DNA of 44,203 nt, taken from a methanotrophic endosymbiont of Bathymodiolus puteoserpentis (Logatchev). Lineage in GTDB: Bacteria; Pseudomonadota; Gammaproteobacteria; Methylococcales; Methylomonadaceae. Each line of letters starts with the position of its first letter. Position 1 is the first letter of the stretch. A program made the position numbers and the translations under genes. The notes below the pieces were generated by a model. The model was not told the origin of the DNA. It made no database searches and was given only the letters and a program-made list of their open reading frames with translations. Below, in pieces: positions 25,473-34,581 of this stretch. The stretch spans positions 1-44,203 of the forward strand of contig NZ_FQTQ01000080.1 in assembly GCF_900128525.1 (NCBI RefSeq). Direction: 5' to 3'.

Positions 25473-26872
25473 ATTTGTTCTCTTTCATAGTTAGCAGTAC
25501 CCTTAGCAGGAGCAGGAGGTTCTTTCATTTTTACGCCTTTAGCCAACTGTACGCGTGATATTCTATGACCATCCATTGCTAAAACTGTCATAAGTAAGTC
25601 TTCTAATTGCACTTGATCGCCCACCTTAGGTAATCGATCTAATTTTCGGAACACCACACCACCAATAGTGGTCATGCGATTATCTTTAATCACAAAGTGA
25701 GTTAAATCTTCTATATGAATTAGTTTCATATCTCCTGGTACGTCATAAATATTTGTTCTGGGATCGTGGTTGACATCTGGGAATGTATCTTTAGGGCATA
25801 TTTCACCAAATACGAATTGCAGCACTTGTTCCAGAGTGACTAAGCCTTCAACACCACCGAACTCATTTAAAACGATGGCAGATTTAATTTCATGCGTTTT
25901 AAAAAAATCTAACATTTCATTTACTTTTTTAGTCGGTGGAATAACGATAGGGTCATATAATAGGCTTTTGATATTAAAATCATTTGCTTGTAATCCTGGA
26001 TCTAAGAAAATTCCAGCTACATCGGCAGCATGAATAAAGCCAATAAAATTATCTCGGTCTTTCTTGTAGACAGGGAAGTGGTGCATTTTATTTTGGCAAA
26101 TAAATTGTTTTAATTGCTGCTTATCCCAAGTAATATTGACAAAAGGGATTTGCGTGCGCGGAATCATGATCTCTATAACTTCGGTCGCGCCGGCCTCCAG
26201 CAAATTAAAAATCATTAGTTTTTCTGAGCTGCCTAATTCGCCATTTTTGACAACGTCGTCCACTAAAGTTCTAAACTCATCAATATGTAAAATATTGTCT
26301 GAGGATTTTTCCTTGCCAACCAAGAGCGTAGTCACCCGATCAGAAATTTTCCAGACTACCCAGCGTAAAGGCGCGACGAGTTTAATCCATATACGTATAA
26401 CGGGCACAATAATGCGCGTACTAACCACAACAGGGTTGGAAACTGCAATAGTTTTGGGTGTAACTTCTCCAAAAACGAGCAGTAGCGGCACCATTAGCAA
26501 TAGAGTAATCCAGCCAGCATCTTCTTGACCGTAGAGTTTGACTAATATAATTGTCATATTAGCGGCTGCTGCGATATTGAGTAATTCATTGCCGCATAAG
26601 ATGGAGATAATTAAACGTCTAGGTTGCTCTAATAGATTATTAATTGTCGTTGCTAAGGGGTGCTTTTGCTTGAGTAGGTTTTGTAAATCAATTCGGGATA
26701 AAGAAAATAATGCAGTTTCTGAACTGGAAAATAATGCCGAACCGATTAACAAAAATACTTGAACCACTATTCTCACGAGTACTTCTGGGTCATCCATAGG
26801 TGAATTCTTTGGAGTAATAAATGTCCAAAAGGCCGCAGCTTGCTGAGTTATTTCCGTTAAGTAAGGTTCCAT
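25469..26872 (-). CDS. CNNM/CorC-type membrane protein with CBS pair (first of two)
   Basis: A paralog of the following gene with the same order: DUF21 membrane domain (SALFSSSETALFSLSRIDLQNLLKQ over about 40-65, FGEVTPKT), CBS pair with VIEIMIPRTQIPFVNI and a CorC_HlyC domain, then a Pro/Ala-rich tail. Start: ATG at 26872 gives 467 aa; a TTG at 26884 would add four residues and an ATG further in could remove 21, and none has a good ribosome site. The pair may form a heteromeric transporter (inference). Confidence 0.88.
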   Translation of the reverse strand: MEPYLTEITQQAAAFWTFITPKNSPMDDPEVLVRIVVQVFLLIGSALFSSSETALFSLSRIDLQNLLKQKHPLATTINNLLEQPRRLIISILCGNELLNIAAAANMTIILVKLYGQEDAGWITLLLMVPLLLVFGEVTPKTIAVSNPVVVSTRIIVPVIRIWIKLVAPLRWVVWKISDRVTTLLVGKEKSSDNILHIDEFRTLVDDVVKNGELGSSEKLMIFNLLEAGATEVIEIMIPRTQIPFVNITWDKQQLKQFICQNKMHHFPVYKKDRDNFIGFIHAADVAGIFLDPGLQANDFNIKSLLYDPIVIPPTKKVNEMLDFFKTHEIKSAIVLNEFGGVEGLVTLEQVLQFVFGEICPKDTFPDVNHDPRTNIYDVPGDMKLIHIEDLTHFVIKDNRMTTIGGVVFRKLDRLPKVGDQVQLEDLLMTVLAMDGHRISRVQLAKGVKMKEPPAPAKGTANYEREQI

Positions 26873-27098
26873 GCTGTATGCCAAAGTAAACGCTTAGTAT
26901 TGAGGTTAAGTAAGGTGAGTCAGTTTGATCAGAGGTACCTAAATATCAAACTATAAGCTTAGCATATTGATTAAATGTAATGAGGTTTATTCTAGTTTAG
27001 CAAACCATACCTTATGGGTGATCGCTAGATCAAACGGATGTTTATTGAGTAGGTGAGGTTTTGTTCGATCTGAATTAAATAGCGATAAAAATATAATT

Positions 27099-27127
27099 TT
27101 GTATGATAAGTATTAATGTAATATTAT
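27099..27127 (+). promoter_or_regulatory. Promoter of znuD-zur
   Basis: TTGTAT (27099-27104), a 17-bp spacer and TATTAT (27122-27127). The -35 and spacing are the same as in the sqs promoter. The -10 lies inside the candidate Zur box, so a bound repressor would block polymerase. Confidence 0.6.
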
Positions 27128-27135
27128 AACATTTC
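27113..27135. promoter_or_regulatory. Candidate Zur box
   Basis: A 23-bp imperfect palindrome, TTAATGTAATA-T-TATAACATTTC. The right half is a perfect match to the known gammaproteobacterial Zur half-site TATAACATTTC; the left half agrees with its complement at 8 of 11 positions. It lies 30 bases before a zinc receptor whose downstream gene is zur, implying zinc repression and autoregulation. Confidence 0.7.
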
Positions 27136-27164
27136 ATTTTTTTGTTTGTTTGGAGTAGTTCAGA

Positions 27165-29150
27165 ATGGAGCGTAGACAGGTTTCCTTATTATTTTTTATC
27201 GGTGTTTCTAGTTCCCTGATGGCTGAAGAGGTGCAAGAATTAGAGCCTGTGATTGTTTCAGCGCCTTTGCATAAAAAGGCATCGGAAACGGTACACCCCG
27301 TTAATATTTTAGAAGGTGACGATTTAGCACTTAAGCAAGCGACGACTATTGGCGAGACTCTAAAACAAGAATTAGGTATACACAGTATGTCTTTTGGTTC
27401 TAGTGTAGGTCAGCCGGTGATTCGTGGGCAAGTAGGTAATCGCGTATTGGTACTGCAAAATGGCTTGGGTAGTCTTGATGTTTCAGGGGTTAGCCCTGAT
27501 CATGCGAACAGTACCGAAGCTTTATTGGCAGAGCGAATTGAAGTATTACGCGGGCCGGCGAGTTTGTTATATGGCAGTGGCGCGATAGGTGGTATTGTGA
27601 ATGTTATCGATAACCGTATCCCTATGTATATGCCAGAAGCTCTAAGTACGACTTTTGAGCAACGCTATAACTCAGTGTCGAATCAGTGGAGTAGTGCCCT
27701 AAAGCATGATGGTGGTTTGGATAAAGTCGCTTGGCATGTCGATGGTTTTTTTCGTGATAGCGGTAATTATGATGTGCCTACGGAGTCGAATGGTTTAGGC
27801 TATGTGTCGAATACGGATGCACAAAGCTGGAGTGGCACGATAGGGGCTTCTTGGGTTGACGATTGGGGGATGATCGGATTTTCATATAATCATTTGGATA
27901 ATAATTACGGTGTACCGCCTGTTGATGAACTGGTACGTATTGATTTACAGCAAAATCGCTATGATTTAAAAGCTGAGTTGTATGAGCCGTTTTCTTGGGT
28001 AGAAGCGATAAAGCTACGTTTTGCCTATAATGATTATCAGCATGTGGAGTTAGAAGACGGCATAACGGTTGGAACGCAATTTGATAATCAGGGCATTGAA
28101 GGGCGAGCGGAATTAGTGCATAAGTCTCTAAGTTTTATTGATCATGGGGTTTTTGGGTTTCAGGCGCAGAGTAAAGACATTGAAGCGATAGGCGAAGAAG
28201 CGTTTATACCGCCTTCATCCGTACAAAATTATGCAGGTTTTATTGTTGAAGATATACATGCAGGCGCAGTGACTTATGAGCTGGGCTTACGAGTTGAGCA
28301 TCAACAAGTTGATGCTGAAGGTTTTGCCCGTAAGCAGCATACGCCAGTAAGTGCCTCATTATCAGCTTTGTGGCATGTGACTGATGATGTGTTTATGAGT
28401 TTAGCATTCACTCATGCGCAACGCGCACCCGATGTACAAGAATTATTTTCTGATGGGGTGCATTTTGCCGCGCAAAGTTATGAGTTAGGTGATGAAAATC
28501 TGGGGCTAGAGACCTCTTATAATTTAGAGTTTAGTTTCAAAACTGATTTTGACTGGGTGAGTACCGAACTCAATTTATTCCATAATTGGAGTAATAATTA
28601 TATTATCCAGAATAATACCGGTGATTGGTTTGATATGGGTAGTGAGTCTTTTGTCACGGTTTGCGCTGATGGAGCTTCTTGTTTACCTGTTTATCAAGCA
28701 ATGCAAAAGGATGCACGTTTTTATGGTTTTGAAGCACAAGTGGTTTTTCCGGTTTGGGACGGGGAGAATAATCAGTTCGATATGACTTTATTTAGTGATT
28801 TTGTACGCGGTGAATTAAGTGGCGGTGGCAATGTGCCTCGTATGCCACCACTACGCTATGGTTTTCAGCTAGATTATACTGGCTATGATGCCTTTGCTGC
28901 TGGCTTACGTTTAACGCGAGCTGAGGCGCAAACGCATGCAGGTGAGAATGAATCTAATACGCCAGGTTATTTATTATTAGGTATGAATATCAATTACAGT
29001 GTGCGCCTTGCGGATAAAGTAGATGCTTTATTTTTTGTCAAAGCGAATAATTTATTAAATGAGACCATCCGTAATTCTACTTCGTTTTTAAAAGAGGTGG
29101 CACCAGAGCCGGGTCGAGGTGCGGAAGTTGGTATCAGAGTGAGCTTTTAA
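27165..29150 (+). CDS. znuD: ZnuD-like TonB-dependent zinc receptor
   Basis: A 661-residue outer-membrane receptor. A short signal (cleavage near LMAEE) leads to the TonB box region ELEPVIVSAPL (24-34), the plug (about 45-150, with VIRGQVGNRVLVLQNG and ERIEVLRGPASLLYGSGAIGG in two blocks) and a 22-strand-type barrel ending in GRGAEVGIRVSF. RAPDVQELFSDGVHFA and the Cys pair in CADGASCLPVYQ recall the ZnuD branch. A Zur box and an adjacent zur gene support zinc, although no His-rich loop is visible. GGAG precedes the ATG; zur starts one base after the stop. Confidence 0.85.
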   Translation: MERRQVSLLFFIGVSSSLMAEEVQELEPVIVSAPLHKKASETVHPVNILEGDDLALKQATTIGETLKQELGIHSMSFGSSVGQPVIRGQVGNRVLVLQNGLGSLDVSGVSPDHANSTEALLAERIEVLRGPASLLYGSGAIGGIVNVIDNRIPMYMPEALSTTFEQRYNSVSNQWSSALKHDGGLDKVAWHVDGFFRDSGNYDVPTESNGLGYVSNTDAQSWSGTIGASWVDDWGMIGFSYNHLDNNYGVPPVDELVRIDLQQNRYDLKAELYEPFSWVEAIKLRFAYNDYQHVELEDGITVGTQFDNQGIEGRAELVHKSLSFIDHGVFGFQAQSKDIEAIGEEAFIPPSSVQNYAGFIVEDIHAGAVTYELGLRVEHQQVDAEGFARKQHTPVSASLSALWHVTDDVFMSLAFTHAQRAPDVQELFSDGVHFAAQSYELGDENLGLETSYNLEFSFKTDFDWVSTELNLFHNWSNNYIIQNNTGDWFDMGSESFVTVCADGASCLPVYQAMQKDARFYGFEAQVVFPVWDGENNQFDMTLFSDFVRGELSGGGNVPRMPPLRYGFQLDYTGYDAFAAGLRLTRAEAQTHAGENESNTPGYLLLGMNINYSVRLADKVDALFFVKANNLLNETIRNSTSFLKEVAPEPGRGAEVGIRVSF

Positions 29151-29151
29151 T

Positions 29152-29634
29152 ATGTCAGAGACTATCGATAACAAAGCGGTACAGCAGCCACATAACCATA
29201 AGGGTTGTATGCAGCATGCGCTACAAGCAGCAGAACAGATTTGTAGCCAAAAAGGCGTACGCTTGACAGCGATTAGAAAACGCATTCTGGAGTTAATTTG
29301 TACTAGCCATAAGGCTATTGGTGCGTATGAATTATTAGATCTGTTTAAGCTGGAAGACCCCAAAGCAAAACCGGTGACTATTTACCGTGCTTTGGATTTT
29401 TTAATGGCAGCTGGATTGGTGCATAAAATAGAATCACTGAATGCATTTATCGGCTGTTTACAAGCGGAAAAGCAGCATAAGTCAGTGATCTTGATTTGTG
29501 ATAACTGTAAGAATGCTTATGAGGTGGATGCAACAGCAGTGTATGACAGCTTATTTGCTTTAAGTGAGTCCATGCAGTTTAAACCGCAGTGTCTAACTTT
29601 AGAATTGCATGGCTTGTGTGCGAGTTGTCGCTAA
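29152..29634 (+). CDS. zur: Zinc uptake regulator Zur (Fur family)
   Basis: A 160-residue Fur-family repressor: winged helix (KGVRLTAIRKRILELI, KPVTIYRALDFLMAAGLVHKI) and dimer domain with structural-zinc cysteines CDNC (116-119) and CASC (156-159). HKIESLNAFIGC is close to the Zur consensus. The N-terminus carries an unusual His/Cys cluster, PHNHKGCMQH (13-22), which might bind zinc. Its last four bases overlap the end of zapD on the opposite strand, so the two transcripts converge. Confidence 0.92.
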   Translation: MSETIDNKAVQQPHNHKGCMQHALQAAEQICSQKGVRLTAIRKRILELICTSHKAIGAYELLDLFKLEDPKAKPVTIYRALDFLMAAGLVHKIESLNAFIGCLQAEKQHKSVILICDNCKNAYEVDATAVYDSLFALSESMQFKPQCLTLELHGLCASCR

Positions 29635-30404
29635 AAAATACATTGGATAAGTTGGAAGTCAACATCTTCAGTGACTTGTTTGGGGCGAGTTGTACCGCTT
29701 GCAGCATGCATAAAGCGTGCAGTAAAACGATGCCTTCCACCACTGATTTCGACAAAATAGGGCGCAGATCGTAACAGTTTTATGGTGATTATCTGGTATG
29801 GGAGTAAGGGTTCTAAATTAAATTGATAAAAACCTTTTTCAGCCGTATTGTTGCTGGTTTCACCGCTTAAACGAATAAAATTTAAAATCAGGTCAATGGC
29901 CCTGCGGATGGTTGCAAATTGATTGATCCACAAATTAAAATCTTGTTCTTGCAGTTCTGTATTCTGCTCTAGCCAAAAATGATAAGAGGGCAGATCAAAT
30001 GAACAAGTGCCACCGGGAATGCTACTGCGCTGAGTGATGGTTTTGAATAAGTCACTTTCCATGCTGGAAAGGTCTATTTTTCCGTTGGTTGCATAGAGAA
30101 TTTTGCTGGTAGAGTTTAATTCACTGATAATTTGACGTAGCCTTTTGGTATCTACGCCTTCATGAGTTGAAAGCTGGTTTAATCTATTGGAATGGCGCTC
30201 AAGCTCTTTAAGAGTTTCGGCTTTTAAATCATGGCGCGTGAAAATTTGTAAAATATCGACTAGCGTACTCACCGTCGTACGTTTATCCCAAATACTTGTA
30301 CCTGCCAAGAAATGGTCGAGTTGTAAAAACAGTTGTTCTAGGCGAATGAAGACACGGATGCGTTCATTAAGAGGGAATTCATAACTAATATATTCTGTAG
30401 TCAC
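29631..30404 (-). CDS. zapD: Cell division protein ZapD
   Basis: A 257-residue protein with family features YEFPLNERIRVFIRLEQLF at residues 8-26, FDLPSYHFWL, and the C-terminal SAPYFVEISGGRHRFTARFM block over about 220-240. ZapD crosslinks FtsZ filaments at the division ring. It is the last gene of the pilD-coaE-zapD set and overlaps coaE by four bases. The yacG gene that often follows is not seen. Confidence 0.94.
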   Translation of the reverse strand: MTTEYISYEFPLNERIRVFIRLEQLFLQLDHFLAGTSIWDKRTTVSTLVDILQIFTRHDLKAETLKELERHSNRLNQLSTHEGVDTKRLRQIISELNSTSKILYATNGKIDLSSMESDLFKTITQRSSIPGGTCSFDLPSYHFWLEQNTELQEQDFNLWINQFATIRRAIDLILNFIRLSGETSNNTAEKGFYQFNLEPLLPYQIITIKLLRSAPYFVEISGGRHRFTARFMHAASGTTRPKQVTEDVDFQLIQCIF

Positions 30405-30994
30405 TGTGCTTGTTTTAGAAATTGCTCGTGTAAGTGTTTGACTTGTTGGCTTAGCTTGAGTTGCTCTTGACTGTTGTCAATAATACTGTCTGCTTGTGCT
30501 AGACGTTCGCTTCGACTTACTTGGCTGTGGATAATCGCGGTAATTTGTGCCGCACTGAGTTTATCACGTAATTTTACCCGATTAATCTGTACTTCCATAG
30601 GGCAGTCAATCACTAAGATATGATCGACAAACGCTTGCATCTTGGTTTCTAGTAAAAGCGGGATAGATAGTATGGTATAAGGTGTAGTCAATTTACTAAG
30701 TTGCTGATTTATTTCTGCATAAATAAGAGGATGCATGATTTTTTCCAGCAAAGATTTTTTCTCACTATCACTGAAAATAGTTTCCCTGAGTTTATTACGG
30801 TCTAAGTTGCCATCGGGCAAAATATATGCTTTACCGAATTGCTGGCTGATTTTAGTGAGTGCTTCCCCACCAGGGATGACAAGTGCATGAGCAATTTCAT
30901 CAGCATCAAGCACAGGTACGGAAAGCTGTTTAAATAAGTTGGATACGGTTGTTTTGCCACAGCCTATCCCGCCAGTAAGTCCTACTTTATACAT
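30401..30994 (-). CDS. coaE: Dephospho-CoA kinase
   Basis: A 197-residue P-loop kinase for the last step of coenzyme A synthesis. GGIGCGKT (8-15) binds ATP, VLDADEIAH follows, and the lid stretch RDKLSAAQITAIIHSQ is present with IIDNS near the end. It lies six bases after pilD and overlaps zapD, an arrangement common in gammaproteobacteria. Confidence 0.96.
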   Translation of the reverse strand: MYKVGLTGGIGCGKTTVSNLFKQLSVPVLDADEIAHALVIPGGEALTKISQQFGKAYILPDGNLDRNKLRETIFSDSEKKSLLEKIMHPLIYAEINQQLSKLTTPYTILSIPLLLETKMQAFVDHILVIDCPMEVQINRVKLRDKLSAAQITAIIHSQVSRSERLAQADSIIDNSQEQLKLSQQVKHLHEQFLKQAQ

Positions 30995-31000
30995 ACTGAC

Positions 31001-31870
31001 TTATAAGCCTACACTGTTTAGGTACAGAGTATTGAGTTGATCACCCCATAATAATGCTATCCAACCAGCAATAGCGAGATAAGGACCAAAAGGAATAGGG
31101 ATATTTTTATCACGACCGAGCACTAGAATCATAGACACGCCGATAATTGCGCCGACTAAAGATGATAGTAGGATAATTAAGGGTAGATATTGCCAGCCTA
31201 ACCAAGCCCCAAATAAGGCAAGTAGTTTAAAGTCACCATACCCCATGCCTTCTTTGCCTGTCAGTAGTTTAAATAGCTGGTAAATAGTCCACAAAACCAT
31301 ATAGCCTGCAATTGCACCAATAATGCTAGAGACTGGGTCGGTGAAGATATTAAATAAACTTAATAATAGACCTAACCATAATACTGGAAGAGTTATATTG
31401 TCTGGTAATAATTGATGATCAAAATCAATACCACTAAGCGCAATAAGCGTCCACGTTAGGATTAGCGCAAATAAGGTTTCGATTTGCCCCCCTAATTGAT
31501 AAGCAACGATAGCGGACAACACGCCTGTTAGTGCTTCAATAAAAGGATAGCGTGCAGCAATAGACACGCTACAATTAGCACATTTACCACGCAAAAATAA
31601 GTAACTAAGGACGGGAATGTTTTGGTAAGCCTTAATACCTGATTTACATTTAGGGCAATGTGAAGCGGGTAGCGATAAATTAAAAGGTTCGGTAGGGGCA
31701 TCAATAGGTAGTTCAAGAAACTCCTGACATTCCTGTTTCCAGCCTTGTTGCATCATTACCGGTAGCCGGTAAATAACAACATTAAGAAAACTACCGACTA
31801 ATAAGCCCACTACTCCAGCGAGTAAGCTGAGGAGAATGGGGGAATCTAAAATAATGGAATAAGGAGACAT
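31001..31870 (-). CDS. pilD: Type IV prepilin peptidase/N-methyltransferase PilD
   Basis: A 289-residue inner-membrane enzyme that cleaves and N-methylates type IV prepilins. From the ATG at 31870 the four zinc-type cysteines are 72, 75, 97 and 100 (CPKC, CANC) and the catalytic aspartates are 149 (GIDFD) and 213 (GYGD), exactly the numbering of Pseudomonas PilD; this decides the start over an upstream one at 31939. In many relatives pilB-pilC-pilD are adjacent. Here pilB is 10 kb away and broken by an insertion sequence, so what PilD still processes is a question. Confidence 0.95.
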   Translation of the reverse strand: MSPYSIILDSPILLSLLAGVVGLLVGSFLNVVIYRLPVMMQQGWKQECQEFLELPIDAPTEPFNLSLPASHCPKCKSGIKAYQNIPVLSYLFLRGKCANCSVSIAARYPFIEALTGVLSAIVAYQLGGQIETLFALILTWTLIALSGIDFDHQLLPDNITLPVLWLGLLLSLFNIFTDPVSSIIGAIAGYMVLWTIYQLFKLLTGKEGMGYGDFKLLALFGAWLGWQYLPLIILLSSLVGAIIGVSMILVLGRDKNIPIPFGPYLAIAGWIALLWGDQLNTLYLNSVGL

Positions 31871-32236
31871 AGAGGCGAAAATGTATAAGTAAAAGGGTGA
31901 GGCTATTAAATGCAACCTGGAGTAAGCTAAAGCACACAAAGGTTTTATGTGCTTAATTTTTAGTACCGTATAATGATAGTTAGTTTTGCAACAAAATATA
32001 AGAATTTTCAGGGTTTATTCTACTGTCCCATTAAAATGTTGTTCTCGTCGCTTGGTACTTGCCTTTAGGCTAGTAATTTCGGTGTTTTTAGTTAGCATTG
32101 GGTTGTGGTTATTTTTTGTTTTTTTGAGCTCTGGAATTTTAGTTACTATCATACTATTGATACTTAAAATACAAAAAATTCTTGATGATACGCGCATAAT
32201 TTGCATTTTATCATCAATATTTCCTAGTTTCTTTGT
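31871..32236. other. Gene-free stretch between pilD and the MCE operon
   Basis: 366 bp without a gene I can support. Short frames exist on both strands (a hydrophobic plus-strand frame from a TTG at 31986 and a 63-codon minus-strand frame at 32015-32206) but they mirror each other and lack ribosome sites. The promoter of pilD-coaE-zapD must lie here; TTGCAA (31986-31991 read in reverse) is a possible -35 but no good -10 is seen at normal spacing. Confidence 0.5.
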
Positions 32237-32836
32237 TTAGTGAGTTTTATCAAACCCCCGATTTCTGAGTTGAGCAGCCACTTTATTTGTCAAAATTGCA
32301 ACAGCCGCGCTTTGCGCTTCGACTCGTGCCTGAAAATTATCTGCCTTTATCGGCACTGTAATTATCTCGGAGCTAAAAAATAAAAGCTTATCCCCAGCTC
32401 CATTCAGTATAGCCCAATGAAGTTGCAAAATAGCTTGTTGCTGTGCATTAGTATCAAAACGACTAACATCAATAGCTAGCTGATAATCAAACACCATTGT
32501 CCTAAAAGTTTTTTTGCTAAGCACGGTTGCTAGTGACAAACGCATTTCTAGGTTTTCTCTCAAAACACGTTCAAAAGAAGCGTTTAACGGCTCTCCCCAG
32601 CGTTGAAATTCTTCTATACCTAAGGTCACAGCATTCTTGCGTAGCACCATTTGCGGCCGCTCTAAATAATCTGGAAAATTTACCGGCTGTAAATAAATAC
32701 TAATGGGCTTTTGAGTAACGAACTTAGCCTGAATGGGTTCGACCGCCTGCAGTAAATAAATATTAGACTTTGGGCTGACACTACAGGCGGATAAAGCCAG
32801 TAACACACTGATTATTTCAATAATTCGTAATCGCAT
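32237..32836 (-). CDS. PqiC-like ABC-transport auxiliary lipoprotein
   Basis: A 199-residue lipoprotein: signal with lipobox LSAC (Cys18), then the ABC-transport auxiliary fold (ISIYLQPVNFPDYLERPQMV, RWGEPLNASFERVLRENL, AAVAILTNKVAAQL). PqiC-type proteins sit in the outer membrane and cooperate with MCE proteins that bridge the periplasm. It is the last gene of the operon, three bases after the MCE gene. Confidence 0.87.
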   Translation of the reverse strand: MRLRIIEIISVLLALSACSVSPKSNIYLLQAVEPIQAKFVTQKPISIYLQPVNFPDYLERPQMVLRKNAVTLGIEEFQRWGEPLNASFERVLRENLEMRLSLATVLSKKTFRTMVFDYQLAIDVSRFDTNAQQQAILQLHWAILNGAGDKLLFFSSEIITVPIKADNFQARVEAQSAAVAILTNKVAAQLRNRGFDKTH

Positions 32837-32839
32837 AAC

Positions 32840-33835
32840 TTAATCCTTTTTACCTTGTAGTAATGCTTCTGGATGCTGTTCTAAATAATCTGTTAATAAA
32901 CGTAAAGAATTTGCCGAGCGACGAATTTCATCCAGAGTACGATTAAAGTTTTGCTGTAATGGCCCATCTTCATGCAATAAGCCATCAGCACTCTGCGCGC
33001 TATTTTGAAGACTCAATAGGGTTTGATTCGCATTCGCCAATGATTCTCTTACTTCCAATAGAAGAGGATCAACTGCACCTTCTAGCTTGCGCATAAGTTG
33101 ACTACTACGTTGCAATGTTTTCTCTGCATTGAGTGCAATGGCTTTAGCGTGCGGTTTAACAGACTTAAGTATCTCTTGCAGCTCTGCTAATGAGGATGAT
33201 AAATTTCTAATTGCCTGCTTAGTCTCTTCAGAGCCGGTTATTTGCTTAATATTTTTAACCGTTATTAATAACTCTGAAAACAACTCCTGAAAAGGAATAG
33301 CCTGAATATCTCGCATGATATCAGCAATGCTTTTTTGTACCTGCACACTACTCGAAGCAATCGCTGGCAATTCGGCATAATCTTTATTTAAACCCGTTAA
33401 AACCACCGGCGTACCTGGTTGCAGTAAGGACTGCACATATAATTGTCCTGTTACTAAACTGGTGTATTGCAACTGCATGCGCAATCCATTTTTGACTAAC
33501 TGCTCCATTAACATTTGCTTGCTATTGACTTCTTTTATCTGTAAAAGTTGCTGGCACTTTGCGTGATCTATCTCAATAAAAACAGGCGTTAATATTTGTT
33601 TAGTTTCTGGGTCAAGTTGCACTTGGATATCTGTCACTTTACCGATAGGCACGCCTTGCATTTTTACTAAAGCCCCTACATTTAAGCCGTTGACTGATTC
33701 ATTAAAATAAATGACGAACTCAGATTTTTCAGTGAACCACTTACCACTGGTAAATACGGTAATCCCTAAAATCACAATAAGCACCGCCCCTAGAACAAAA
33801 ACTCCAATAATAGTTGGATTGGCTTGTTTACTCAT
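32840..33835 (-). CDS. MCE-domain lipid transport protein (MlaD-like)
   Basis: A 331-residue protein anchored by one N-terminal span (about 9-29), then a single MCE domain (about 38-115, with VIYFNESVNGLNVGALVKMQGVPIG over two blocks) and a long helical C-terminal part (about 200-310). The helical tail, absent from short MlaD, suggests a periplasm-spanning assembly like that of PqiB-type or other MCE proteins with extended helices. It overlaps the ATPase gene by eight bases. Confidence 0.92.
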   Translation of the reverse strand: MSKQANPTIIGVFVLGAVLIVILGITVFTSGKWFTEKSEFVIYFNESVNGLNVGALVKMQGVPIGKVTDIQVQLDPETKQILTPVFIEIDHAKCQQLLQIKEVNSKQMLMEQLVKNGLRMQLQYTSLVTGQLYVQSLLQPGTPVVLTGLNKDYAELPAIASSSVQVQKSIADIMRDIQAIPFQELFSELLITVKNIKQITGSEETKQAIRNLSSSLAELQEILKSVKPHAKAIALNAEKTLQRSSQLMRKLEGAVDPLLLEVRESLANANQTLLSLQNSAQSADGLLHEDGPLQQNFNRTLDEIRRSANSLRLLTDYLEQHPEALLQGKKD

Positions 33836-34580
33836 TCATTCCTCGGCTTAAAAATTGTTGCACAGTAGGGTTAGGGCAGTTTTTCAGTAAATCATTGGGC
33901 GCACCTTGAGCAATCAATGTTTTACTCATAGTATCAAGAAAGATGGCATCCGTACCAATGGCAAATAGACTCGGTAAATCATGCGTAACTACTACAATGG
34001 TAGCACCTAAACTTGCCTGTATACTTAAAATCAAATCATCTAATAATTTGGCACTAACGGGGTCTAAGCCTGCCGAAGGCTCATCAAAAAACAAAATATC
34101 AGGATCTAAAGCCAAAGCTCGTGCCAGTCCTGCCCTTTTTTTCATGCCACCACTAATTTCTGAGGGGTAATATTCTTCAAAGCCCACTAAACCTACTAAG
34201 GCTAATTTAAAATACGCCAAGCCTTGAATTTCATGATCACTCAAATCAGTATATTCTTTTAAGGGTAAAGCAATATTTTCAGCCAAGGTTAAAGAACTCC
34301 ATAATGCACCGCTTTGATACATAACCCCATTGCTGCGCATAATTTTCTTACGCTCTGCCTCAGAAATAGCCCATAAATTTTTATTTTGATAATAAATCTC
34401 ACCTTTGGCGGGTTTTTTCAAGCCCAGCAGATGCCTGAGTAAAGTGCTTTTACCACAGCCATTTCCGCCCATCACAATAAAAATATCACCCTTGTGAATT
34501 TTAAAATTAAGTTGCTGCTGAATGACGAAATCATCATAAGCCATAGTCAAGTTGTTTACTTCAATATGCACTTCTTTCAT
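33828..34580 (-). CDS. MCE-system ABC ATPase (MlaF/Mkl-like)
   Basis: A 250-residue ABC ATPase: Walker A GGNGCGKST (38-46), Q-loop MYQSGALWSSLT, signature EISGGMKKRAGLARALALDP (141-160), Walker B DILFFDEP (161-168), and the switch His in VVTHDLPS. The short YQSGALWSSLT insert is typical of MlaF-type proteins. It lies one base after the permease gene. It should power lipid movement by the neighbouring permease and MCE protein. Confidence 0.94.
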   Translation of the reverse strand: MKEVHIEVNNLTMAYDDFVIQQQLNFKIHKGDIFIVMGGNGCGKSTLLRHLLGLKKPAKGEIYYQNKNLWAISEAERKKIMRSNGVMYQSGALWSSLTLAENIALPLKEYTDLSDHEIQGLAYFKLALVGLVGFEEYYPSEISGGMKKRAGLARALALDPDILFFDEPSAGLDPVSAKLLDDLILSIQASLGATIVVVTHDLPSLFAIGTDAIFLDTMSKTLIAQGAPNDLLKNCPNPTVQQFLSRGMNE

Positions 34581-34581
34581 A

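Noticed and set aside
31986-32240. A hydrophobic plus-strand frame and an overlapping 63-codon minus-strand frame between pilD and the MCE operon
   Set aside because: They mirror each other in AT-rich DNA, lack ribosome sites and recognisable motifs, and the plus frame starts only at TTG.
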